Position numbers and translations under genes: made by a program. DNA of 64,000 nt from Dryas octopetala (lineage: Eukaryota > Streptophyta > Magnoliopsida > Rosales > Rosaceae): the NCBI GenBank assembly GCA_963921425.1, contig OY992839.1, forward strand, positions 14,363,409 through 14,427,408, in the 5' to 3' direction. Positions 33,788 to 46,627 of the stretch are shown here, piece after piece (positions within the stretch are counted from its first letter, which is position 1; every line of letters begins with the position of its first letter). The notes under the pieces are model-generated. The model ran no database searches. It saw only the letters and a program-made list of their open reading frames with translations, and was not told where the DNA came from.

Positions 33788-36700
33788 TCAGCATGCATCA
33801 GGCAGTCTCATCACTACTTCAGCTGGTGGTCGTAAAGTGCAAACCATCTCTTTCGTCTTCCCAAAATAAACCTGCCATATATAGATCATGCAACTCACAG
33901 TGTGATGATTTTAAATTCCAAGCATAGAAAAATACAAAGGCTTTAGAAGCCCCACTCTTTGATCACAACTACACAATAGTTTAAAAGTCCCGGTGGGACA
34001 GCTAAGTGGTAAATCCACTGCCTTCAGGGGGCAGGGCCTAAGTTCAAACCTAGGGCATGTACAACTTGAATACCTTATTGAATCTTATTGAAGGCAGGAA
34101 CATGTACAAGTTGAATTGTAGAACAGCATGTAGAGTGGTAAAATACACACAAGAATCCACAGTACCTGATCCAGTGAATTTCTCATCTTACTCTCCATTT
34201 CTTCGATCATTCTTCCCATGTTACAAATATGGCCTTCTTGAGTTGAAAGACGCATATTCATCTACAGAGCCAAAAAAGAAAGAAAGAATATTTTATCAAC
34301 CCCAGAATATCATACAAAATAGGCACACATGCATTAGAGCATAGAAAACCAATTTTGGGTCATCATTCAAAAACCGAAAAAAAAATAATCCTGTCTTAAT
34401 TTAAACCTTATCAGCCTTACCAGTGCAATAGTATAAAGCAATCAACCAAAAATATCGAGGCTCTTTTCAGTTCTTCACATATGGCAAAGAAAATAAAGAA
34501 ACCTAGAAGTAGCTTCCGTTTAAATCATTTTTAGATATGCTTACCATTTTAATTCCAGTAGTCTACTTGCTTCCCAAGAACCAAACAGAGTAAATGCACA
34601 TATAAAAAGCTGACCCTCCTATTAGTGCTTTTGGAATACACCTTACAAAATCGCACAACGTAACTAGGCCTTTCTCAAACTACTTGGGGTCCTTAACATG
34701 AACTATTCTCTTCCCCTGGGACAAAGTTATTCTCTACAGCATACATCCAATAATTGTATCCTTTCCTTTCTCACCATTTCTACCCTAGTAATACTTTTTC
34801 CACGTTCTCTCCTTCTCCCTAGCTTCCATGGTAGTGTATCTTTATGTCTTTGGTCTTCAGTCCTAAAGAATCTTACAAGCTACACTGGCAAAGGAAACGT
34901 TCAACCAACCATTATTTATTTTTGGGTGGGGAAGAAGGTTTTCTTTGCCTTTTTGTTGTTGATTTACTTTTTCATGCATTTTTTTTCGGCAGGGGGGGGG
35001 TTAAGGAGACTCTCATCTGCTAACCTTAAGGCCACAAATATTTACTAAAAAGTCTATTTGCGGCAACAAACAAGAGCAGTAATTCCAAGAATCTAGTATA
35101 ATTTACCTGTCGTCTAATTGATCCAGACAAACTGAATGTGCCTGATGACTCATTATCTGTAGTCAAAGACAGCATGACAGTGGTGGTTAAACGGTAGTTG
35201 GCTGTCCCTTCCTCCTCCGGGCCCACCTATGTGAAAATTGAAGATCCAGAATGACTAAGAAAGATGACATACTTAGTGACAATTTAGTATATGTATGCAA
35301 GGCGAGAGAGGCAAGGCTACATGAGCATCCTCACCACAGTTCTACATTGTTCCTACCATGACAAATGGTGTTTACCTCAATAACATGTATAGCTTCCCAT
35401 GCCCCCTCCTGCAAATAACCTCTCCTACCTTGCCCTGTCTTGGATCCATCTTCATAAACAAAAATAATGAAATCAGAATATATAACAGAAAAGAAAGTAA
35501 CCGTTGCATCTGCTTGGAGATGGTTCAGGTAGTGGACCTTTTTTTATTAAAAAGCAGCCTACAAAACCTTCGTTTTCATCCTCCCACATATAAACTGATG
35601 AAATGCCACCTTCATAATACCTACCAAATTACCGGTCAATCAAGCTGCTAAATCTTCAGAAAGAAACAAACAAATGAACCATTATGCTAAAATAAATTGC
35701 ATGGGGATACTGTATAGACATTCTGGTTTGTTTTGGAAATTACATATCAAGGGAAAAAAAAAAACATTATGGAAGTGGTTTATTTCTACAATTTAACTAA
35801 TAAAAACAAGAACACAAGAACGAGGTAAGTAAAGGACCTCACTGGTCACGATAAACGGCAAAGATGTCGTTTGCTTCAATTTCAAGTTGCCTCAACTCTA
35901 AAGATGGGAGGCTGCCGTCTTCTAATGGGGGTTGATATTTATTTGACCAAGGTGATCTACATGAAAATATAGCAACACAAAAAAGAAGAGAAAAAGGTCA
36001 ATGTAGACAACTGATAGTCATAGAACTGCATGATTTTAAAAAAGAGAAAAGGCCAACACCCAACAATAAACTGCAAATGTGTTCTTGTAGCACAAACCAA
36101 ATTTAAGTGTGTTGTCAATTGATTTTGATCATTTAGCCTAAGAAGTGTCTAGATAGACCAAAAACACAGTGGTTTTTGAGTAACCCACAAGTCCAACCTC
36201 CAATTTAGTGGAGTACGCTTTTACCGTGCATGTGTAATATATGAAATATATAGTTATACATGCATTTCATTTATCATATAGATTAAATCTGCATAATAAC
36301 CAAAAATAAAAACAAAAATTCAAAAACGTACATATTGAAAAGCTAAGGCATGAACTAAAGTTCAGTACTGTTTATCTCTCATGAAAAACCCATAAAACTG
36401 GTGTCTATCAATTTTCACAAAGGCATCCACATTCAAAAATCAAGGCGAGATCTTATATCTCTAAAATCGCCAATCAAATGTGAGTTTCAAGGCATATTGG
36501 ATCACAAATCTACAAAGCCACTAAATTTGACTGTTCACAGCGCAAAGATTTGAGTTTCATTACCTGTAAGAGTCTGCATCTCTGTTATACTCACACAAAA
36601 TGAACTCCTTCCCATATTCTTCGTCGCACCTAACCTGTTTTCACATCAAGAAATCGATTACGAAATGCCGTTATTGTCGGTGATTATCTCGGTTGAATGC

Positions 36701-36947
36701 CAAGAAAATAATTGAAAAAAAAAAAAAATGAAACCCTAACATAGGCTAGGACTGAGAAAGAAAACTAAAATTTCATTTTCCCGACTGGGTCTGTTTTCTG
36801 AGGAACCAAACAAACAACCTGGAGGGGCTGATCTACTTGGGAGAGAAGATCGGAGGAGTGTTGGGGAAGAAGGGAGAGAAGTGCGGAGAGAGCGGTTTCG
36901 ATGTGCTTCGGAGGCATTCTCCTCATCAATCCCATCGCTGCTTCCAT
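33788..36947 (-). CDS. CPB: F-actin capping protein subunit beta
   Basis: Eight exons: 36947-36819, 36634-36564, 35956-35843, 35620-35538, 35449-35376, 35226-35107, 34261-34166 and 33871-33788. Phases agree and the sum is 257 codons (256 aa), as in plant CPB. Signatures run in order: [163 protein letters not shown] pairs with CPA to cap actin filament barbed ends; the C-terminal tentacle ([16 protein letters not shown]) contacts actin. The last residues are shorter than in the Arabidopsis protein as I recall it, but the core is complete. Confidence 0.95.
33985..34060 (+). mobile_element. tRNA-derived SINE head (A and B box) in CPB intron 7
   Basis: CAGCTAAGTGGTAA resembles a Pol III A box (TRGCNNAGTGG), and AAGTTCAAACCTAGG about 35 nt downstream resembles a B box (GGTTCRAANCC). 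The flanking sequence does not fold into a full tRNA, so a SINE remnant is more likely than a tRNA gene. It lies between CPB exons 7 and 8. Confidence 0.5.
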
Positions 36948-37566
36948 TTTCGCTCGCTTCTTCTCTCTCTCTCTCGTTCGTTCTCACTTCTCCGCTTGCT
37001 TTTATTTTCTTGGATTTTTTGTCTCTTCCTTTGAATTTTGATCCTCTTTTTTCTTCTTTCACAAGTCTTTTCTTTGATTGTCAAAAATTCAAAATTTATT
37101 GGGTGACTGTAATTCTACTTTAATTTTTTTAAAAAAATTGCTTAGAATGATTTGCAAATGTAATAAAAGGACAGTAACAGTTTGTATATAAAATTATAAA
37201 TGAAAAGACAATAACAATTTGTAATAAAGAGTTATTGGGTGGAATTAAAAAAAAAATTGTATAATGGATTTTCAAATGTAATTTATAAGTTTATTTTGAT
37301 GTAGTATACTAGTATAGTAGTATCTAAGCTTAAAACATTCCTTTATTATTTTAGGATTGTCAAAAAATTAAACAAAAGAAATATAAAACTATATCTAATT
37401 GGATTTAATGGCATTCTCTTTCGGATTATTCAATAAAATATAATTTTGATAGTTTTAGTAACACAAGATGATCAAATAATTTTGATCGATGCAAGGGATT
37501 AATCTGGAATGGAAAATCTAGTTTAGGACAACCCTCAATTACTAAAAAATATATATAATTTTCACA

Positions 37567-37762
37567 GTAGTGCTAGATATATCACATTTTTATACCATAA
37601 TTTCATACCACCTTATGTGGCAACTTACATGGCATTCATACATTGGATACTAAAAAATAAAAATAAAAACCCAAAAAGAAAAAGAAAAACTCTGTCCAAT
37701 AAAGTAATGACACGTGAGATGGTATAAGAATGTGGTATAAGAAATGTGGTAAGTATAGCATT
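37567..37762. mobile_element. Candidate MITE, about 195 bp
   Basis: The left side reads AGTGCTAGATATATCACATT and TTTATACCATAATTTCATAC. The right side, read on the other strand, reads AATGCTATACTTACCACATT and TCTTATACCACATTCTTATA. The whole unit is an imperfect inverted repeat with an A-rich centre. Confidence 0.55.
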
Positions 37763-38060
37763 ATTCAAATAATAATATAGAGTTATTTACTTTTTGAGGA
37801 GTTAGGCTATTTTATACTTGGTCTTACTTATTTTGACTCATTTAACTTTCTTTTATTTTTTTGCTAATTTGCTGTTAATTTGAAGTGCATGACAATTTGC
37901 TTTATTATATACAAATGAGCCAACTGATTTCTGTTCTAGTCACCTGCACAGAGACTATTTGCTGCTGGATATATGGGCCAACCCCCATGAGTACCATTTT
38001 GCTAAGGAATTTTGAAATTCAAATTTATGGACTATGGTCAACACTTATGAATACAAAAAT

Positions 38061-38062
38061 CT

Positions 38063-38095
<33 letters not shown>

Positions 38096-38113
38096 TTTTT
38101 TTTTTTTTTTTTC
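38061..38113 (+). repeat. (CT)n followed by poly-T
   Basis: About 12 CT/TC units run directly into about 26 T residues. Confidence 0.9.
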
Positions 38114-39530
38114 TGTTATTAATTTTCAAAATGCATCATTCCAGGTTCTCAAATTTTCAAAAATATTTTGACGGTCTTTATTTTAATCTCTTGTTACATT
38201 GTCTATTATAAATTCATAAGCGATACTGTAGAAACATGGCAACATGATAAATAGATATGATCAACATGGAAAAAGCCTATCAACATGATATGATCACAAG
38301 TCTAGCTACTAGACTTTTTTATAATATAAGATGATTATATTATAAGATTATAAATCTAGATTTTGATTAAGTTGATACTTATACAGTTTGGCAACATAAG
38401 TATCTATATAAGTATTCTTTTCCAATTCCTTTAAGACTGTATGAATTTTAAATTTGTTAATAAACAACTTAAATTAAAAATAAAAAATTATCAAGATATT
38501 TTGATAATTTCAACTTTGATTTGGTGAAAAACTGTAGATACAAGTTGCTTTTGCACATTTATAGGTTGGTCATTTTTTAGAAATCACAAGCCTCTTGACG
38601 TCAATGTGCTCTCTCTTTTATTTTTTGACCTCTAGTTAATGTAAATAGAGGAATTCCAAAAAAAAAAAAAAGGGAGGTTTATCGTCTTTTTACATACTCC
38701 CTAGGGTTTTAAAAATTATACATACATCTCATGAGATTTCAAAATTGTTGCATATAACCTCTATAGTGAGACGAAACATAATAAGAAAGTATGCAAAAAG
38801 GCATGCTAAGGGGATGAAATGGCCTAATAAGATTACTCAAAGTGGTTGAATGTCAATACAAATATTTTCTTCTTTATTTATTTATTATTTTCTCTTGCAG
38901 TGAGTATATGCAATAGTTTTGAAACTTCAAAGGGTATATATGTAATTTTTTAAACCTCAAGGGATGTATATGAAAAAACGATATATCTCATAGAGTGTAA
39001 GTGTAAATAACTCATTTGATAAAGATCTTTCAATCAATAGATAGGATTTAGTGTTCAATATAAGGAATAGTGGGAAGTGGTGAGAGTTTTATAACTCCTC
39101 ACTCTCTTTAAGATGGTGAGATGTGTTTTTTTTAATTTCTTAAATTTTTTTCATATATTTATTTTATAACTATACAGTCTATACCCTCATTTTTTTGGAA
39201 ACTTTTGACCAAAAGTGTTTTCTAGCTTTATAATAATAGAGAGATATCTCCAACAGCATGCATGTTCTTTTAAACAAATGGCTTTTCTTTCCCTCAACCT
39301 ATTCTATTTTTGTTTTGATTTCTTTTGGCTTAGACTTTAGAGGAGAAAAATGTGCTACAACTTTTTCATGACAATGATCAGAATTAAGGACCAAGCAAGC
39401 AAAGAGTTGATTAGGAACACTTTGGAAATCAGACCCACAACACAAGCAGTTGGTAAAATGCTTGGGGTTTGTGAGGCCTACATTATCCATGTTCTTTTTA
39501 CTATTCTCTGCCACCTTAGCTGTTTGGAGT

Positions 39531-39720
39531 ATAGTATAAGGATAATGCTTTTGGGACTTTCTCAACTACCATATTTAGCTGATCATGTAAGGTGTCAGCT
39601 GATGTATGATTAGCTTTTGAGAGATCACCATTAAAAGCTGACCATACATCAGCTGACACCTCACATAATCAACTAAATATGATTAATTGAGAAAATCCCA
39701 ATAGCATTACCCATAGTATA
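39531..39720. mobile_element. Foldback MITE (39539-39712) with perfect 8 bp TSD
   Basis: ATAGTATA flanks both sides (39531-39538 and 39713-39720). The 174 bp body starts AGGATAATGC and ends GCATTACCC and folds back over nearly its full length. GTGTCAGCTGATGTATG on the left pairs with CATACATCAGCTGACAC on the right. The size, TIR and 8 bp duplication fit a hAT-type MITE. The clean duplication indicates a fairly recent insertion. Confidence 0.88.
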
Positions 39721-40969
39721 ATCCCGAATAAGTAAAGGGCTTAATTGAGAGTCCGGATCTTATTCAACCAAATTTAGTTTTAACTAATTAACAACTGTCG
39801 TTCATTAAATTTGAATTCATAACTTGCTCCTACAAAAAAGAGACTAAATGCCACAAGACTAAATGATCATTAGCTATTGAACAAAATTTAGAGAATTAAT
39901 TTGGTTTATAGTACAAATTTATAATTGTACGAATGTAGGCATACTCGTTCATTAGGGTTTAGTTACTTGGTTTAGCCAAATCTCTCCTCGAAGAGTTGAT
40001 TTTTTAACTCAAAACTCCACACACGAGTTCTGATGTGCAAATTAATTTCTATTTAGTGAGCATATAAATATAGATATAGTGGTAATATTTATAAAGCCCA
40101 TAAGGAGTTCATCACAACTATTAAATTAGATATGAATGAATGAACAAAAGATTGAAATGCAACTTTAGCATCACAACTATTACATCAGATATGAACTAAT
40201 GAGGTAATAATTTATAATAAATAAAGAACTAATGAGGTACATTTTACTTGCTTATATAGTTATATCTAAACTAATTAAATGGCAAAAGAAAAAACGTATC
40301 TAATCAAATTAAATAAAATAAAAGATCTATAAGAATTAAACTCATATGTGGATGAAAATCAAACATTTTACCGCTTAAGCTAGAGCCCCACAATAATATG
40401 TGAAGTTATTTTCAGCCAGTAACAATATGTGGAATTTTTTATTTTTTTTAATAAGAGGGAAGGGAGATTTGAACTTGGAACTTCTACGACATTGAGAAAT
40501 GATACTAGGATCAATAAATGATAACATTATGTGATCTTTGATAAGCAGGAGTATGTGAGTTTTATTTGCCCAGAAAAATCAAATTCCAGTAACATGTTAA
40601 ATACTTTAATTAGTGTCCATAATATACCAATCAAAACAGACAAAGAAACTCAAGGAACAATAATCATTTAAGAAAAAAATTAGAAATACTGGGCAAAGAA
40701 AAAAAAAATTATATTGCTCTTCTTATTTTCAGGGGCAAGTATAAGACATTGAAATGGTATTTTTCAAATTCACTCGGCTTGCCTTGGTATAATCAAATTC
40801 ATTTCTGAAAATAAAATCCTCACTAATAAGAGAGTTACATTGATAACAAAATCAAAGAACCACATTATAGAATGAAACAATTAATTTTTTAGTACAACAT
40901 ACTATAATAAATGGCAGAGTATGATATACTTTCGTAATCTCCAAGATATATTAATGAACTCTTCAGACT

Positions 40970-43900
40970 TCATGCTCTTGTGTTTAATTTGGCACGTCTC
41001 TCTTCGTATGATGCTGGGATCAATTCAAGAAGAGTTAAAAAGCAGGAACCTTGGTAGATCACATTCAAATTATTGGAAATGAATGCTAGCAAGAACAGAT
41101 ATAACATCAGCTAGATGCAATGTCTTTCATATGAAATACCAAGAAAAGATCGGCCACTGACTGAAGACAAAATGATAAAGATGGCAGCACTGTTGGTTTT
41201 AACTGAAAACTCTATTCTCAACGACCGTGAATTAATTGTTTTGATTATAATTTGTTATAAAGTTTTTAATTTTATTTATATACTTGGCCATCGATCATAG
41301 TAGTTCTAACATGTTCCCCAACATCCTTCCAGAATAACTCAAATTAGAAAAAAAAAAAAAAAAAAAAAAAAAAAGGCCTTGGTGTTTTGTTCTAAGAAAA
41401 CTTATTTCTAGGGTGTTCCATCTAATTAACTATAACTTATAAGTTATAACATGCAAGGTAAAGTTTTAAGTTTCCATAAAAATTGATATGCCAAGAAGGA
41501 TATTATGATAATCACATGGAACATGAGAAATCAAGATAATCACATGTAACATGAGAAATCATGATCACCTCATGTTTCCAAACTCTTAGGGCACATCCTA
41601 ATTATTTAAAACCAAATTTACCCATTTAGAGTCCCCAATTTTTTGGTGTATGAAATTTCTCACGAGACTCTACAGCTTCTTTGCTTTTCCCCCAGGTACC
41701 TTGAATAAAGGACTAGTATAACTGTAAACTTCTTAATACAACTGCTTGTATTGAATAGTTTACCGTTATACTTGTCCTTATTTAAGATAGCTGGGGGAAT
41801 AGTAAAGAAGCTGGAGAATCTCATGAGAAATTTCTTGTGGGCTGGATTGGAGTAAGGGAAGAAAGAGCAACTGATTAGATGGGAACTGGTATAAATGCCT
41901 AAAGAGAAGGGAGGGTTGCGTATAGGGAGGCACTGAGGCACAAGGTAAAACAAAGCAAATATGGGACTCAAGATAATGGGTGGGATGCTAAATCTTTGAT
42001 GGGAGGATCAAGTACGTGTCCTTAGAAGGATATAAGTCAAGGTTATGATTAATTTATAGGTCACTGTGGATTGGTTGTAGGGAATGGGTTGAAGGTGAGA
42101 TTTTGGGAAGATTTGTGGGTTGGGATTTAACCTTGAGTGGGTCATTTCCTTGACCGTACAATTTGTCCAACAGTCACAATTTTTTTATTGCAAGAATGGC
42201 AGCGAGTCAGACTACACCTATAAGCTGGGATTTAGGTTTAAGGAGGAACTTATGTGATGAGGAAACATAAGAGCTTATGGGGTTGCTGACAAATTTGGAA
42301 TGCTCAGGACTCTAGAAGGTGGAACTTGGATTCTTTAGGGAAATTTTTTTGCATTTCTTTTCTTTTCTTTCGGGAGTTATGCAATAACATTGAAGCCCTA
42401 GGGTTTTTCATCAGTAATTTGGAAAACTAAAGTACCTCCAAAAGTTCAGATATTGGCTTGCCTGGTTGCACATGGCACAATTAACACATGTGACAGGATC
42501 CAACAAAGAAGACCACAAATGTGAAAGGGTTAAATCTAGTTAAACATGTACAAAAAGGTAAGGGGCCCAAGTGAATAAATTTGGGGGTTCAAATAAAACC
42601 GCCCTTTCAATAATGTATAACGTACTTAAAAAGAAGCCACCAGAAAGTATAAATAATGGAACACATTCCAACTATTTAATGAGATATTAACTTGCATAAA
42701 CATCCCATTAGTGTGATGAATGTTTCTGGGTAATTTTCAAAGATACAGTAGCACTTACGCTCGGTTGGCCGTGACATGAGAGGGACATGGGAAGATTTCT
42801 TCTTGAGTGTTTCATTAGCCAAGGAGCTCTGGTCTGAGAAAACAGAGGTTTATCAGTAATATAGATAAATATACAAATATGACATTTTCCAATGAGAATA
42901 ATATGAGGAATTTCGCTTTCATCACCTTTTTCTATTTGCAAACAGCTTCGCAGAGCTTCATGGAAGATTGCAGCTTGGAGATGATAATTTTGACATTCAT
43001 TTTCCAAGTGTATACGCAATGCTTGTCCAGCATCTAGTAAAGCAAAAAAATGACACATTTAGAAGTAGGAGAGAGAATGCAGGTGGCAATTTTTAGTTCA
43101 GCAAGCATATGAAAATATTAGAGTGGAAAGCGGATGAGACAGAACATCAACACTCCAGATAAAAATGATGTTTAATGTCTTGCAAACAAGAATCATAGGA
43201 TGTATCTCTTGCCATACAAGTACCTGACGAACAAGTGAACTTGAGACCCTCAAATTCACAAGATTGAAGAACCAATGGAATCTCTGGGGCCATGGCGTAT
43301 TGAGGTTTTCTCGGGATTCTGTTAGTATCCAGTAATGCATCTATCACCTACAAATTAAAGCATTTAATCTGAGTTACTTTCATGGAACAAACGTGAAAGT
43401 TAAATGTAGAGAACACATTTTTGAATCTGAGTGGCCTCAAAGCAAAGGAAACTATTCTGACACTATTTCACAATGCCGACAATGGGGGATTTAGCACGAC
43501 TGTGGGCTGTTCTGACACTATTTCCAGTGGTTGGGCACCAACAGTGTTTGGTTTGAACCATCTTAAAAAAACAGCAAATTCTCAACACTATCATCTTGAT
43601 TATCAAACAGTCAAAGTATAGCTAACAAACAGGTGCATTATATGGTTAATTCATGTACAACAGCACTAAAGATATAACAATATGCACACGGTGTTGCTTT
43701 CAAATAGTCCCAACTGAATACTTTTCTTTTCAGCTCTCATGGTAATCTTTGGTTAGGAGTCTAAATTGCATTATAAATAGGTAAGGTTTCATCAAGAGAA
43801 TCCTGAAAGCATATGTGTGAAATAGGTAAGGTTTCATTAATAGAATGCAGAAAGGATATGTGGGAAAGAGGCATCTGACTGAATGCAATTCGTTTGCAGG

Positions 43901-44054
43901 TGTGAAAGCATGTTTTGGATATGTAGTAGCCAGATAACTTTTATCTGTACCAGTACACTGTTCACACTTGTGTTTCTGGCAGCACCTCAGATTGCGAGAG
44001 GCAAGAAACTGATAATTTTGAGGTAATAGGCTATTCTTTTGTATTTCTTAACAG

Positions 44055-44085
<31 letters not shown>

Positions 44086-46596
44086 TAATTTACAAAATTT
44101 GAGAAGCCAATCAATCAAGAGGAAATTTGGTACGTACATCAGGAGATTCATGACCTTGGCCGATCAAGAATAGTACAGCAACCATGCATCGGACCTGGTG
44201 CCACAGGAAAGCACTGCCTTTGATTTTAATTGCCCAAAGCTGCTTCCCATCAAACCTGAAAACCATTGGGAAATTATCAAGCAACAAGACAGAACATTCA
44301 GGATAATCTCAATAGACAAAATGCTTCTTGTTTGTTCTTATTGGCATGTTGACAAGATTAAAGGCTGAACTATGAGTTGAAAAAATGACGCCCAAAATAG
44401 TAAAGGCAAAAATTAGGAAGTGATTTGCAGAAGTGCTGAAAAGCAAGAGATGAATCAGGTTGCCCTAGAACATATATTTGAAATAGGTCGCCAACTGATA
44501 GATAGGGAAATCAAGTATAGTCCAAGAAGAATAAACATTAGTGCATGCACTCTGCTATGTATCACATGAATGAATTGAAGTCTGAAAATAACTTTTACAA
44601 TCTAATTTAGAGAATACAAAAAAATATCCCTGCAGGCATACATGAAGTATTAACCAAAGAGGACACCAAGCAGTGCATATATGAAGTACAAAGAGGAAGC
44701 CCATATTTCTTCCCTACATCCACATGGCATTCTTCAAAAACCATATTCATCTATTATAAATTTATAGCTCTCCAAAATAAAGTAAATAAATAAGAGTAAT
44801 ACCACAGCTACGTTCTAAATATCTGTTTGGGAATTATCCATTTTTAGCCCTTAAGAACTCAAACCTGTGCACCCTGGTTGATTGCCATGATCAGTATAAA
44901 TGGACATTGGCTTGGCCAATTATAAAGAAACTGTTTCTCTTTTTTCTTTTTCTTTTTCAAGCACCAGCTGCTACACATACATGTGAAGAAAGAGAAAAGT
45001 AGTCTATGGATAGCAGAAGAATAAAAAACTGAGAAGAAAAATTAAATTTTCACAAAACTTGTGCAACATGACACATATGCATACCATATTCGTCTCTAAT
45101 TATGCAATTAGGGCAATGTGAATTAATTAATTTCAAGAAAGAAAAAAAAGGTCAGAAAGTTTAACTACCCATGTCAACCTCACATCACAAGGAGAGACTG
45201 CAAATGAAGTGATTTTCCGCCTGTAGTTGTGGACATTTAGAGCATCCATTTTACAGAAGTTTCTGAAGTCATGTTCACCAACAAACTTCCTACCAGCACT
45301 CTCCATAGCCTGGTGAAACATGAACCAAAGAAAACTAAGTTTCTTGTTCTATTAATTCTAATAATTGGAGCACCATTTTGCATTCATAAAATTGTTATAA
45401 ATCAAAGAGAAGAATTGTGTACCAAGAGATTCAAATTTTCTCCCCAAAATAAATAATTATACTCCCTGCTTAAACAGCTAAACCTGCATTTGACAAAGGA
45501 AGGCAACAAATTATGCTAAAGCATAAGATATTTACAGTGACCTTAAGAAAGAAGAAAGAAATAAAGGAAAGAAACAAAATGGAGGGTCGGTACAGATAAG
45601 GAATACAGTAAAACTATTATAAAGCCTCAACCATGTAAGCATATGATATTAAAAATGAAAACAGTTATGTTTTGCAGTTGAAGAATTTAAGAACATTCAG
45701 ATAATGAAATGCAGAACATAGCTATCTTCAATGGATTATGTTCATTAGCTTTTCTAAAAAAATACATATATTGCTGATTTCTAAAAAGTGTGAAAAGAAA
45801 TTAAATGATAAATATTGTTCATATTTCAAAGGTCATCCTTAAAGCAGAAGAGTATCTCAAACATCAGCTCTAGATTTTAGAATCTTACACCAGCTCTTGA
45901 TCACGGCAATCATAGATATTAGTTGAAAAAAGAAAGAGAGCTTAACAATGATACAAACAAGATTTGTTCAACAACTTAAATTTTCTTTATGAAGGGCAGG
46001 GTGATTGGCTACAAGATTTCATTTATCCCCATGCAATACACCATGATTAGAAGGGGCCTCATATATATTTGACATACATGGGAAAAATCATGAAAAAAAC
46101 AAATGAAACTTAATCAGTAGAAGTTACAGCAGAAATACTAAAAGGATCTTTTCTATTTTATAATGGAAAAATTCTCACAAAGGAAAGTTTTCTTCATAAA
46201 CACATCACTGCACATAAATCCAGGTTAAAGCCTCCTTAATTAATTGATAAGTAGGTGGCAATCATTATGCTTATTGCTTAAGAATCATGATTCCATCCAA
46301 TTCTCAATGATTTCTAAGTCAATTTAAAATAAACACTATTAGTGAAATACTAAGAATATACGACCATTTTGTGGCTAACACTGTTAAGTCAACTGGGCCA
46401 TGGGAAATTCAAGATGGTATTAACTCTGTTGACAGATGGCTCCTGGGATTTTACTTACTCTATAGCTTCATGCTTGAAAACTTGATGCATTAGTTTCAGT
46501 AAGGAAACACCAAAAAAAGGATTTAACCCTCAGAGGAACTGTTCTTGCCAAAGGTTTTTATAGTTTAGTATATCTCATTTTTACAGAAAAAAAAAA

Positions 46597-46627
<31 letters not shown>

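Larger units (their letters stand above)
36948..40969. other. Intergenic region between CPB and PUS genes
   Basis: It contains the CPB 5' leader with CT-rich stretch (36960-37000), two MITE-like elements (37567-37762 and 39539-39712) and a CT/poly-T tract (38061-38113). The rest is AT-rich DNA. No gene was recognised. Confidence 0.6.

Noticed and set aside
33985..34060. Functional tRNA gene
   Set aside because: A and B box-like motifs are present but acceptor, anticodon and T stems do not pair into a cloverleaf; a SINE remnant is more likely.
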